A DNA stretch of 21,686 nt, taken from positions 1 through 21,686 of the forward strand of contig DAOUET010000007.1 in assembly GCA_034430155.1 (NCBI GenBank), written 5' to 3'. This document shows, piece after piece, positions 1 through 7,342 of the stretch. Under the pieces are notes generated by a model. The model had not been told where the DNA came from. It saw only the letters and a list, made by a program, of their open reading frames with translations, and ran no database searches. Source of the DNA: DAOUET01 sp034430155 (lineage in GTDB: Bacteria; Chloroflexota; Anaerolineae; Anaerolineales; UBA4823). The position numbers and the translations under genes are program-made. Within the stretch, counting starts at the first letter, position 1; each line of letters opens with the position of its first letter.

Positions 1-767
1 TAGGCGCCAGCGGTCCACTAACCCTGCCCGAGGGACTGATGCGCTCCTGCAACCCTTACTTCTACCATATTGGACTGGACCTCTACAATCAGGGACTGAC
101 CAGCGCGGTCTCAGATATGGCGCGTAATTTCGGTTTAGGCAACCCAACCGGCATACAACAAGTTGCCGAAGAAGATGGTCAAGTTCCTGAACCCGCCAGC
201 GAGATAGATGCCACCAATTTAGCCACCGGTCAGGGAGATTTATTGGTTACGCCCTTGCAGGTAGCGGATTTCATCGCAGCGGTCGGAAACGGCGGTAGGC
301 TTTATCGCCCTCAGGTGGTCGAGCGAATCGCTCCTCCCGATGGAGACCCGATCTTTGCCTTTAAACCCGAAGTGCGCGGCACCCTTCCCATCAGCAAAGA
401 GACCATCAAGATCATTCAGGAGGCTCTGGTAAGCGTGGTGGAAAACCCGCGCGGCACCGCCTACCACACATTCCTAAATTTCCCGATCCCTATTGCTGGG
501 AAGACCGGTACAGCTCAAAACCCCCCACGCGACCCGCATGCCTGGTTTGCAGGTTATACTCTCGCTGAAAAGCCAGACCAACCAGACATCGCCGTGGTGG
601 TGATCGTTGAAAACATCGGTGAAGGCTCACAGTATGCAGCCCCCATTTTTAAGCGTGTACTCGAGTCCTATTTCTTCGGCCAACCGAGGACCCCTTATCC
701 TTGGGAGTCGCAGATCGGGGTTACCCGCACCCCCACCCCAGAAGTCAGCGAGACGCCTTCACCTTGA
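1..767 (+). CDS. mrdA: Penicillin-binding protein 2 (class B transpeptidase), 3' part
   Basis: The gene is open from the left edge; the first whole codon is at position 3 and about 254 residues are visible. They form the C-terminal half of a class B penicillin-binding transpeptidase, which cross-links peptidoglycan outside the membrane. The SxN catalytic motif appears as MRSCNPYFYH (SCN, from about nt 45), and the KTG motif as GKTGTAQNPP (about nt 496-525), followed by HAWFAGYT, typical of PBP2/PBP3. The SxxK nucleophile and membrane anchor lie upstream of the window. The end is a Thr/Pro-rich tail (TRTPTPEVSETPSP), common in exported Chloroflexota proteins. I prefer the elongation-type PBP2 over the division-type PBP3 by general resemblance; without the N-terminus this is not certain. 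rsgA follows after 58 bp with no terminator between them. Confidence 0.85.
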   Translation, partial: GASGPLTLPEGLMRSCNPYFYHIGLDLYNQGLTSAVSDMARNFGLGNPTGIQQVAEEDGQVPEPASEIDATNLATGQGDLLVTPLQVADFIAAVGNGGRLYRPQVVERIAPPDGDPIFAFKPEVRGTLPISKETIKIIQEALVSVVENPRGTAYHTFLNFPIPIAGKTGTAQNPPRDPHAWFAGYTLAEKPDQPDIAVVVIVENIGEGSQYAAPIFKRVLESYFFGQPRTPYPWESQIGVTRTPTPEVSETPSP

Positions 768-825
768 GGTGTAAACGAACCTAAAGTTTGAATATGAATA
801 CCAAAACCAGATTGAAAAAGGTCCC

Positions 826-1737
826 TTGTCCCCACTACGCGGTTTGATCGTTCGATCACAATCCGGTTTTTACACGGTAGAAACCGAAGTTGGAAAAGAA
901 GTCGTCTGCAAATTGAGGGGGCGTCTGAAGCAAGTTGCCCGTGAAGGTGATCTGGCTGCGATCGGGGATTGGGTGAGAGTGACGATATTGGATGACCAGC
1001 GGGGCATGATCGAGGAGATCGAACCTCGCCAGCGAATGATCGCCCGCATGGCTCCCACTCCTGGTGGTGATTACCAGCAGATTATTATTGCCAACCCAGA
1101 TCAAGCCATCTTCGTCTTTGCCAGTGCTGAACCAAAACCGCGCTTGCGAATGCTAGATCGCTTCCTGGTGATCTCCGAAAAGCAGGAAATCCCCGCCATT
1201 ATCGTAGCGAATAAAATCGATCTGGTTGGTATAAAAGAAGCCCAGTCTATTTTTGAGCACTATCGGCCGATCGGTTATCCTGTGATTTACACCTCGGCGA
1301 AAACCGGGCAAGGAGTGGATACCCTCCACCAGCATTTGACCGGGGTCGTCTCGGTCATGACCGGCCCATCGGGAGCGGGGAAATCTAGCCTGCTCAATAG
1401 AATCCAGCCAGGGCTGGGCCTGGAGGTAAAACAAGTGAGCCAGGCAACCGGAAAAGGCCGGCACGCTACGGTTGCATCTGCGATGTTTAAATTAATCGGG
1501 GGTGGTTACGTTGCCGATACACCCGGCATTAAAGCGCTGGCTTTGTGGGATATCGAACCGGAAGAGCTGGACGGTTATTTCCCGGAGATAAAACCCCTGG
1601 TGAGGGACTGCCAGTTTAACGATTGCACCCATCTACACGAACCAGGTTGCGCCGTACAAAGGGGCGTGGAAAGAGGGTTGATTCATCCTGAACGATACCT
1701 CTCATACGCCCGGCTTAGGATGGGGGACGAGGACTGA
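826..1737 (+). CDS. rsgA: Small-ribosomal-subunit biogenesis GTPase RsgA
   Basis: Circularly permuted GTPase that checks late maturation of the 30S subunit. An N-terminal OB-fold (residues ~5-70) precedes the GTPase domain, whose motifs occur in the permuted order typical of the family: G4 ANKIDLV (~128-134), then the P-loop GPSGAGKS (180-187), a G2-like GRHAT (211-215) and G3 DTPG (231-234). The C-terminal zinc knuckle keeps Cys262, Cys267, His269 and Cys275. The 303-aa length is normal. The chosen start is TTG at 826, with an AAAAGG-like ribosome-binding site 5 nt upstream. ATT at 811 is in frame but less likely, and the nearby ATG at 794 is out of frame and soon stops. Confidence 0.93.
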   Translation: MSPLRGLIVRSQSGFYTVETEVGKEVVCKLRGRLKQVAREGDLAAIGDWVRVTILDDQRGMIEEIEPRQRMIARMAPTPGGDYQQIIIANPDQAIFVFASAEPKPRLRMLDRFLVISEKQEIPAIIVANKIDLVGIKEAQSIFEHYRPIGYPVIYTSAKTGQGVDTLHQHLTGVVSVMTGPSGAGKSSLLNRIQPGLGLEVKQVSQATGKGRHATVASAMFKLIGGGYVADTPGIKALALWDIEPEELDGYFPEIKPLVRDCQFNDCTHLHEPGCAVQRGVERGLIHPERYLSYARLRMGDED

Positions 1738-1848
1738 GGCGCACTTTCCAGAGATCAAAGGGGGACCTCTGAGAGTGGGGCGTCGAAGCAAGTGGTAAGA
1801 GGCGCTCAAGCCAAAAGATAAGAGCGTGATTAATCTGGGTTAATAAAT

Positions 1849-1878
1849 TTGAACTTTTTATCTAATTATTAGTATAAT
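1849..1878 (+). promoter_or_regulatory. Sigma70-type promoter of the ECF sigma factor gene
   Basis: A -35 TTGAAC (1849-1854) and a -10 TATAAT (1873-1878) are separated by 18 bp. The transcript would start near 1885, leaving only ~18 nt before the ATG at 1903. The housekeeping-type motif suggests the sigma gene is transcribed by the vegetative polymerase rather than only by itself. The palindrome TGGTACCA lies just downstream and could be an operator, but it is too short to argue strongly. Confidence 0.6.
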
Positions 1879-1902
1879 AAGTAGCACTGGTACCAATGAT
1901 AA

Positions 1903-2484
1903 ATGCAAAACGCTAGCGATCAAGAACTGGTACTGCAGCTCCAGGCAGGCAGGCTGGATGCCTTAGGTATACTTTATGATCGGCATCGATATATGGTGTA
2001 CCGTACTGCCTTAGCGATTGCCGGAGAACCTGAAGCCGCAGCCGACTTGCTGCAGGATGTTTTCCTACGGCTCTACCGTTTCGCTGAACGCGTTGACGAC
2101 ACCCGCCCGTTAGAGCCATGGCTATACCGCGTCACGACCAATCTGGCTTATACCTGGGTAAATCGCCGTCATCGTTGGTTCAGCCCACTAGAAGACATCG
2201 CCGAGTGGCTGGCAGGCAATAAGAAACAAACCCCCCATTATGCCTCTGAATTGGATGAAGAGTCTCAGCAAATACAGCAGGCTGTGTCCAATTTGCCAAT
2301 CCAGCAACGTATTGTGATCGTTTTGTATTACATCAACGATCTTTCCTTACAAGAAATAGCCGAAATATTGGAAATCCCGGAAGGCACCGTAAAATCTCGA
2401 TTGCACTACGGACGCCAGGCTTTAAAGAAAACCCTGGGGTTACAAGAAGGTTTGATTCCGGCGATTCAGTATGAGTTTACCTAA
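1903..2484 (+). CDS. ECF-type RNA polymerase sigma factor
   Basis: A 193-aa protein with only sigma regions 2 and 4, as in extracytoplasmic-function sigma factors. Region 2 (~20-91) contains YDRHRYMVYRTA, the acidic DLLQDVFLRLYRF core-binding helix and WLYRVTTNLAYTWVNRR for -10 recognition. Region 4 (~122-178) has LPIQQRIVIVLYYINDLSLQ and the helix-turn-helix EIAEILEIPEGTVKSRLHYG for -35 contact. A linker of ~30 residues joins them. The short C-terminal tail (~15 residues) is not an extra regulatory domain. It has its own promoter and is followed after 16 bp by a small gene. No recognisable zinc-finger or membrane anti-sigma factor is adjacent, so how its activity is controlled cannot be read from this window. 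No strong ribosome-binding site precedes the ATG. Confidence 0.9.
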   Translation: MQNASDQELVLQLQAGRLDALGILYDRHRYMVYRTALAIAGEPEAAADLLQDVFLRLYRFAERVDDTRPLEPWLYRVTTNLAYTWVNRRHRWFSPLEDIAEWLAGNKKQTPHYASELDEESQQIQQAVSNLPIQQRIVIVLYYINDLSLQEIAEILEIPEGTVKSRLHYGRQALKKTLGLQEGLIPAIQYEFT

Positions 2485-2500
2485 GGGTCGTGAGTGAGAG

Positions 2501-2728
2501 ATGGATGCCATCGATAGGAAAATAAGGCAAAGCCTTAAACATTGGGTGGGTGGTCAACGGCCGCCGGCAAATGAGCGAGCTCGACTTATGGCCGAAATCG
2601 CCCACTCAAAACTGAAGGCTGAGAAACCTTCCCCTATGCTGGTCGTTGAAATCCCAAATGAGATATTCTCATGGGCGATGGTCTACTCCTGGGAGAGAGG
2701 CGTGGCCGCTCTGCGCCTGGTGAGTTAG
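2501..2728 (+). CDS. Small hypothetical protein cotranscribed with the ECF sigma factor
   Basis: A 75-aa protein I do not recognise. It starts 16 nt after the sigma factor stop, behind a purine-rich GTGAGTGAGAG, and ends just before a strong terminator, so the pair almost certainly forms a two-gene unit. The first ~45 residues are charged and probably helical (DRKIRQSLKHWV, ERARLMAEIAHSKLKAE). The remainder contains WAMVYSWERGVAALRLVS, amphipathic rather than a convincing membrane segment. There is no HxxxCxxC anti-sigma zinc motif. Position suggests a regulator of the sigma factor or the shortened remnant of an anti-sigma factor; this is inference only. Confidence 0.55.
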   Translation: MDAIDRKIRQSLKHWVGGQRPPANERARLMAEIAHSKLKAEKPSPMLVVEIPNEIFSWAMVYSWERGVAALRLVS

Positions 2729-2737
2729 CCAAAGAGC

Positions 2738-2786
2738 TTCCGGAGCCCCTTAAATTCACTATCAGGGCTTCGGAATTTTTGTTTTT
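2738..2786 (+). terminator. Intrinsic terminator after the ECF sigma unit
   Basis: An 11-bp stem, TTCCGGAGCCC (2738-2748) with GGGCTTCGGAA (2765-2775), has one G:U pair. It is followed directly by TTTTTGTTTTT (2776-2786). It begins 10 nt after the stop of the small gene and separates the sigma unit from the ABC-transporter promoter at 2837. Confidence 0.85.
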
Positions 2787-2836
2787 AGCGAGCGTAGGTT
2801 AATCGTAGGGATTCCGTAGGGAAATCGTCAGGTTGC

Positions 2837-2865
2837 TTGACTAATTAACACTCTTATGCTATATT
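2837..2865 (+). promoter_or_regulatory. Strong sigma70-type promoter of the peptide-binding lipoprotein gene
   Basis: A -35 TTGACT (2837-2842) and a -10 TATATT (2860-2865) have the ideal 17-bp spacer. The predicted start near 2872 falls at the base of a small hairpin. This gives a ~200-nt untranslated leader before the ATG at 3071. Confidence 0.75.
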
Positions 2866-2870
2866 GAAAA

Positions 2871-3070
2871 GGCTGTAAAACAGCCTTTGCCTGTCAAAAT
2901 TCTTAAAGCAGTCCATTATTTACCATTCGTACATCTACATCGGTTATAACGCTTGAAAGGAGGTGAGGCCTGTAAGCTGATGGAAGCTTCTTACCAGCGC
3001 TCAAGCGCTGAGCGAGACACCTCATTTTATTCCCCCAAACTCCAAATCCAAAATCCTTTAGGAGGAGAAT
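2871..3070 (+). promoter_or_regulatory. Structured ~200-nt mRNA leader with upstream Shine-Dalgarno-like element
   Basis: The leader opens with a compact hairpin, GGCTGT/ACAGCC with loop AAA (2871-2885), at or near the 5' end. Further on, AAAGGAGGTGA (2956-2966) is a full complement of the usual 16S 3' tail, yet lies 105 nt from the start codon. Its GAGGTG (2960-2965) pairs with CACCTC (3018-3023). This closes a putative three-way junction with two inner hairpins: GTAAG/CTTAC (2972-2994) and CAGCGC-TCAA-GCGCTG (2995-3010). Then come a C5 run (3032-3036) and the true ribosome-binding site AGGAGGAGAAT immediately before the ATG. I cannot match it to a known riboswitch class. A mRNA-stabilising or ribosome-standby role is inferred, mainly because the leader at 17887-18063 is built the same way. 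Confidence 0.5.
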
Positions 3071-5107
3071 ATGCTTAGCAGTAAAAAATTTATGCTTGCT
3101 TTCGGTCTTTTGGTCATTGCCAGCATGGTTCTGGCGGCTTGCCAGCCAGCAACCGTGCCAACACCCGAGACAATTATCGAGACAGTGGTCGTGACCGAGA
3201 TGGTGCAGGGCACCCCCCAAGAGGTTATCCAGGTGGTTACCCCCACACCTGAACCGACCGGGCCACGCACCCTGGTGATCTGTATGGGCCAGGAGCCTGA
3301 CACCCTTTACGTCTATGGCGGCGCCATGCTGGCAAAGAGCTCCGTCTTGGAAGCCGTCTTCGATGGTCCCTACGACACCAACTCATTCAGCTACCAGCCG
3401 GTTATTTGGGAGAAGCTGCCCAGCCTGGCTGATGGCGACGCAGTGCTCAACGCCGTTACGGTCAAGGAAGGCGACACAGTTGTTGAGGCTACCAACCAGG
3501 ACGTGGTTCAACTGGAAACCGGCGTGATGGTCATCCCCGCTGGCGAGAAAGAAGCCGTCGAATATACCGGCGGTGAAATTCAGCTGGACCAGCTGGTGGT
3601 CACCTTCAAGCTGCTGCCCGGCTTGATGTGGTCTGATGGTACACCGCTGACTGCAGCTGACTCGGTTTACGCCTTCAAGCTGTATTCCGATCCCGACACC
3701 GACCAACCCAAGTTCGCCACCGAGCGCACCGCTTCCTACGAAGCTATGGACGATGTCACCACCCAGTGGACTGGTTTACCTGGCTACAAGGATGCCACCT
3801 ACTTCCTGAACTTCTGGGGGCCGGCACCCGAGCATATTTGGGGCCAATACACCGCCCTGGAGCTGAACGAGGCAGAAGTATCGGCACGGGCACCGGTCGG
3901 CTGGGGCCCCTATGTCATCGACGAGTGGACCCAGGGCGACAACGTCCGCATGCACAAGAATCCCAACTACTTCCGCGCCGATGAGGGCCTGCCCAAGTTC
4001 GAGAACCTGGTCTATCGCTTCGTAGGTGAAAACTCCAACGCCAATATCGCCGCAGTCCTGGCTGGCGAGTGTGACATCGTCGACCAGACCTCCGGCCTGG
4101 ATGACCAGAGCGAGCTGTTGCTCGAGCTGCAAGGCGCTGGCCAGGTTAATGCCACCTTCGTCACCGGTACTACTTGGGAGCATGTGGACTTCGGCATCCA
4201 GCACGTCTCTTACGATGACGGTTTCAGCCTGGCCGGTGGCGATCGCCCCGACTTCTTCAGCGACGTGCGCATGCGCCAGGCTTTTGCCATGTGCATGGAT
4301 CGCCAGGCATTGGTCGACACCGCTCTGTTTGGACAATCCATTGTGATCGATACCTACCTGCCACCCCAGCACCCCCTGTTCAACTCTGAGGTGGCTCACT
4401 ACGACTTTGACGTAGCAGCGGGCATTGCCTTGCTAGAAGAGGTCGGCTGGATGGATGACGATGGGGATCCTACCACACCCCGCGTGGCTCAGGGCGTGGC
4501 CGGCGTGGCGGACGGCACCCCGCTGACGGTAGCACTCGAAACCACCAACGCCACCCTGCGCCAGCAGGTGACCGCCATCCTCCAATCTTCAATGGTGGAT
4601 TGCGGTATCAACGCAGAGATCACCCTCTATCCCTCCGCCGAGTGGTTCGCAGATGGTCCGGAGGGCAAGCTGTTCGGTCGCCGCTTCGACCTGGGCGAAT
4701 TCGCCTGGCTAACCGGGGTAGAACCGCCTTGTGACCTGTACAAGACTGACGGCGTCCCCGGTCCGGTGGACGGCACCTGGACCTCGATTATGCATCCGGA
4801 AGAAGGCGCGCTGACCTTCCCGTTCGGTTGGGGTGGCCAGAACGATCCTGGATACTCCGATCCGAACTACGATGCAGCCTGCAACACCGGGCTCACATCC
4901 CTACCGGGTCAACCCGAATATGAAACCGGTCACAAAGAAGCTCAAAAGATCTTTGGAGATGACTTGCCCGTGGTGCCTCTGTTCTTGCGCTTGAAGCTGG
5001 CGGCCACCCGCCCGGATATGTGCGGCTTTATCATGGACCCGACCTCCAACAGCGAGATGTTTAACATCGAGGAGTTTGATTTCGGTCCTTCCTGCGCCAG
5101 CCAGTAA
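3071..5107 (+). CDS. Peptide-type ABC transporter substrate-binding lipoprotein (SBP family 5)
   Basis: A 678-aa extracytoplasmic solute receptor for the importer encoded by the permease and ATPase genes downstream. The signal peptide ends in a lipobox VLAAC (Cys24), and a Thr/Pro-rich linker follows (to ~60). The body has marks of the OppA/DppA class: WSDGTPLTAADSVYAF (~184-200), GPYVIDEW and the VRMHKNPNYF segment near 290, and VRMRQAFAMCMDRQAL (~397-413). Family members bind peptides, but related ones bind nickel, sugars or opines, so the substrate is not settled. The length is above average, with extra sequence around 100-170. The codon choice is strongly C-ended and differs from neighbouring regulatory genes, consistent with high expression. 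It has its own promoter, long leader and terminator, so is probably mainly monocistronic and made in excess over the permeases. Confidence 0.9.
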   Translation: MLSSKKFMLAFGLLVIASMVLAACQPATVPTPETIIETVVVTEMVQGTPQEVIQVVTPTPEPTGPRTLVICMGQEPDTLYVYGGAMLAKSSVLEAVFDGPYDTNSFSYQPVIWEKLPSLADGDAVLNAVTVKEGDTVVEATNQDVVQLETGVMVIPAGEKEAVEYTGGEIQLDQLVVTFKLLPGLMWSDGTPLTAADSVYAFKLYSDPDTDQPKFATERTASYEAMDDVTTQWTGLPGYKDATYFLNFWGPAPEHIWGQYTALELNEAEVSARAPVGWGPYVIDEWTQGDNVRMHKNPNYFRADEGLPKFENLVYRFVGENSNANIAAVLAGECDIVDQTSGLDDQSELLLELQGAGQVNATFVTGTTWEHVDFGIQHVSYDDGFSLAGGDRPDFFSDVRMRQAFAMCMDRQALVDTALFGQSIVIDTYLPPQHPLFNSEVAHYDFDVAAGIALLEEVGWMDDDGDPTTPRVAQGVAGVADGTPLTVALETTNATLRQQVTAILQSSMVDCGINAEITLYPSAEWFADGPEGKLFGRRFDLGEFAWLTGVEPPCDLYKTDGVPGPVDGTWTSIMHPEEGALTFPFGWGGQNDPGYSDPNYDAACNTGLTSLPGQPEYETGHKEAQKIFGDDLPVVPLFLRLKLAATRPDMCGFIMDPTSNSEMFNIEEFDFGPSCASQ

Positions 5108-5210
5108 TTCGCATTGGCTGAGGCTTAATGACAGTTATCCGAGAGCTGATCCAACGACCACTATGAGGGTTTGTAAAGCGTTGGCGTAACTCTTGGACAT
5201 TTCAAACCAG

Positions 5211-5247
5211 AAGTGGTGGCGGTCTCCTGATCGCCACCACTTTCTTG
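5211..5247 (+). terminator. Intrinsic terminator after the peptide-binding lipoprotein gene
   Basis: A perfect 11-bp stem, AAGTGGTGGCG (5211-5221) with CGCCACCACTT (5232-5242), has a 10-nt loop and a T-rich tail TTTCTTG. It lies ~105 bp after the stop codon and would cut most transcripts before the permease genes. Confidence 0.7.
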
Positions 5248-5326
5248 ATGACCAAGAGATTATAGATTTATCTAACTCAGGCGTTAGGCAGCCAGGGTTC
5301 TCCCGAATCAATAGGTCAGATCAGTA

Positions 5327-5335
5327 TGGTATAAT
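5327..5335 (+). promoter_or_regulatory. Possible extended -10 promoter for the permease genes
   Basis: TGGTATAAT is a perfect extended -10 element (TGnTATAAT), but there is no good -35 hexamer upstream. A second, weaker candidate is TTGAAT (5608-5613) with TATAGT (5633-5638) at 19-bp spacing. One of them probably drives the permease operon, since a terminator precedes it. Confidence 0.4.
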
Positions 5336-5412
5336 ATATTAAAACCATTTGAGGACTTATCACATACTATTTAAGTGAGCGCTCGGAAACTCAAGCCAGC
5401 CTATTTTCGGTC

Positions 5413-5540
5413 ATGTCATTCTGAGGAACGGAGGTGTTGGGCGCTCTTTTCCAGCACCGGCGTGACGAAGAATCTCCCCAATCGGAACAAAAGCGAGATT
5501 CTTCGTCGCCGGAAAGAGCACCGGCTCCTCAGAATGACAT
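5413..5540. repeat. 128-bp nested palindromic element (MITE-like)
   Basis: The ends are a perfect 15-bp inverted repeat: ATGTCATTCTGAGGA (5413-5427) and TCCTCAGAATGACAT (5526-5540). The core is a perfect 13-bp inverted repeat: GACGAAGAATCTC (5464-5476) and GAGATTCTTCGTC (5495-5507). Between them a GCTCTTTTCC/GGAAAGAGC pair also matches imperfectly, so most of the element can fold as one long cruciform or hairpin. It encodes no transposase. From memory, palindromes starting GTCATTCTGAG with an inner GAAGAATCTC are dispersed in several bacterial genomes including Chloroflexota, so this is likely a non-autonomous repeat copy; I cannot count copies from one window. Confidence 0.75.
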
Positions 5541-5742
5541 TTCAGAAGGGTATTTCAATAAGTGATCCGCATACCAGAGTAGTTTCCGAACGATCTCTTT
5601 AAAAAAATTGAATTGAACCTTCTACCCAGGATTATAGTAATTAAATATAGCACAGCCACTGCTGAGCTAGGTCTACACGCTAAATTGGCTCCAGAACAAG
5701 CGACCACTGCGAAACTGCCCCTTTGGAAGGAGTAAAGCCTTT

Positions 5743-7272
5743 ATGTCCAGTTACCTCATCCGCCGCGCATTTCAAATGATCATCGTAGTCCTGTTGGCCA
5801 CCGTGGCGATTTACGTCATTCTCAACGTAGCGCCAGGTGGTCCACTTTCTGGCCTAAAGCTGGCTGCCGATCGAAAAACACGGGTCAGCGATGCCGATAT
5901 TGCCCGCCTTGAATCATATCTGGGATTGGATAAACCCATGGCGTTGCGCTACCTGGTCTGGCTGATAGGTGATGATTGGATTGGCGCCGATTGGGTATAC
6001 GCTGGGCTGGGTCAATACAAACAACAACAGATCGGCCGGAACGGCGAGCCCATCTTTAAAATCGATCGCGACAGCGGCGAAAAAACCTATGTCTACGAGC
6101 GTTTTCGCTTTTGGAGCAATCCTGGCATAGCCTTACTCAATGCAGGCTATAACTTGTGGATTTGGGGCGACCAGGTGGATCAAGCTGCATACACGGCTGA
6201 TTCGATCAGGGTGAAACCTCCCACTACCGCAAAACCGCCAGATGACGTGACGATTTCGGGCAGAGTGGTATCTCAAAGCGGGCGGGATGTGATTATCGAG
6301 GATCTGAACAGTCGTAAATATACTATTTCCACCAGCCCTGAGACTCAATTCAGCTTCCCTGAGGGAGAAGCCGAACCCCGTCCGGAAAAGGGCAGTTGGC
6401 TGAATATCTCCTGGCTTACCGGGCCTGGAGGCCTGCTGGGTCAATACGCTGGTTTCCACGGGACCACCCACGGCATTTTACGCATGGATTTCGGCTTTTC
6501 CTGGAAGCTGGCCCCCAGCCAGCCTGTCTCCGACCTGATCACGAGCCGCCTGGGCAATACCCTGATCTTGATGAGCACCGCGGTCTTCCTTTCTTTGCTG
6601 ATCGGGATACCTATTGGGATTTACTCAGCAGTTCACCAATACAGCAAGACCGACTACGTGGCCACCACCTTTGCCTTCTTCGGTTCTGCCATGCCGATAT
6701 TCTGGTTTGGCCTGATGCTGATCCTGGTATTCTCCTATCAATTCCATCAATGGGGGCTACCCTATATGCCTACCGGAGGGGTTTCCCTGGTCAGACAAGC
6801 GCCAGAAGGAAGCGTGGAGGCGTTATTAAATACCACTCCAGGTAGCCTGGTAGATCGGGTTATGCATATATTTTTACCTGCCATAATGCTGAGCCTGCTG
6901 TACATGGCTGGGTGGAGCCGTTATTCACGCTCCTCTATGCTGGAGGTGCTGCGCCAGGACTATGTGCGCACAGCGCGGGCCAAAGGTTTGATGGAACGAG
7001 TTGTGATCGTCAAGCACGCCCTGCGTAATGCCCTTATACCGGTGATCACCATCCTGGTCTTCGATATCGCCGGCATCTTCAGCGGAGCCATTCTGACGGA
7101 AACGATCTTCAGCTACCCAGGTATGGGAAGACTGTACTTCGATGCGCTGGGGGCGAATGACTGGCCGGTCGTCATGGCGTATTTATTCATCACCGCAATA
7201 CTGGTGGTGGTAGCCACATTGGTGCGTGATATCGTCTATACCGTAGTAGACCCGCGCATTCGCTTCTCTTAA
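5743..7272 (+). CDS. Peptide-type ABC transporter permease (OppB/DppB family) with large extracytoplasmic insertion
   Basis: Membrane permease subunit pairing with the one encoded next. The N-terminus has the usual first helix (residues 9-31) and the LGLDKP segment (60-65). The C-terminal half (~250-509) carries the normal permease domain with about five helices. It includes the EAA loop DYVRTARAKGLMERV (406-420), which contacts the ATPases, and the conserved FSYPGMGRL and VDPRIRFS. Family members are usually ~305-340 aa; this one has 509. The excess is about residues 76-248 in the outer loop between helix 1 and helix 2, including a beta-rich stretch (VTISGRVVSQSGRDVIIED and following, 169-224). 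The reading frame is intact and the insertion keeps ordinary composition, so this is not a frameshift. The GGAAGGAG site lies 10 nt before the ATG. Confidence 0.9.
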   Translation: MSSYLIRRAFQMIIVVLLATVAIYVILNVAPGGPLSGLKLAADRKTRVSDADIARLESYLGLDKPMALRYLVWLIGDDWIGADWVYAGLGQYKQQQIGRNGEPIFKIDRDSGEKTYVYERFRFWSNPGIALLNAGYNLWIWGDQVDQAAYTADSIRVKPPTTAKPPDDVTISGRVVSQSGRDVIIEDLNSRKYTISTSPETQFSFPEGEAEPRPEKGSWLNISWLTGPGGLLGQYAGFHGTTHGILRMDFGFSWKLAPSQPVSDLITSRLGNTLILMSTAVFLSLLIGIPIGIYSAVHQYSKTDYVATTFAFFGSAMPIFWFGLMLILVFSYQFHQWGLPYMPTGGVSLVRQAPEGSVEALLNTTPGSLVDRVMHIFLPAIMLSLLYMAGWSRYSRSSMLEVLRQDYVRTARAKGLMERVVIVKHALRNALIPVITILVFDIAGIFSGAILTETIFSYPGMGRLYFDALGANDWPVVMAYLFITAILVVVATLVRDIVYTVVDPRIRFS

Positions 7273-7342
7273 CCGCTCCCGGATTTTAAGAAAATGGTTT
7301 TCAATCCACCAAATTTATTTCGACTTTTTGGAGATTTATAAA

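Larger units (their letters stand above)
5108..5742 (+). other. 635-bp intergenic region between binding protein and permease genes
   Basis: No convincing gene is present. It holds an intrinsic terminator (5211-5247), a possible extended -10 promoter (5327-5335), a 128-bp palindromic element (5413-5540), a weak second promoter (5608-5638) and the ribosome-binding site GGAAGGAG (5725-5732) of the permease gene. If the first promoter is used, the palindrome lies within the permease mRNA leader. Confidence 0.6.

Noticed and set aside
1744..1785. Inverted CAGAG/CTCTG and CACT/AGTG pairs downstream of rsgA
   Set aside because: Short stems with an internal loop and no T run; too weak to call a terminator.
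2980..3078. 32-codon ORF in the leader, ending inside the start of the peptide-binding lipoprotein gene
   Set aside because: The distal AAAGGAGGTGA is ~15 nt from this ATG, too far for good initiation, and the residues follow the hairpin sequence. It could still matter if orthologues conserve it.
5375..5602. 75-codon open frame across the palindrome
   Set aside because: It is a by-product of the inverted repeat, has no ribosome-binding site and its composition follows the repeat.
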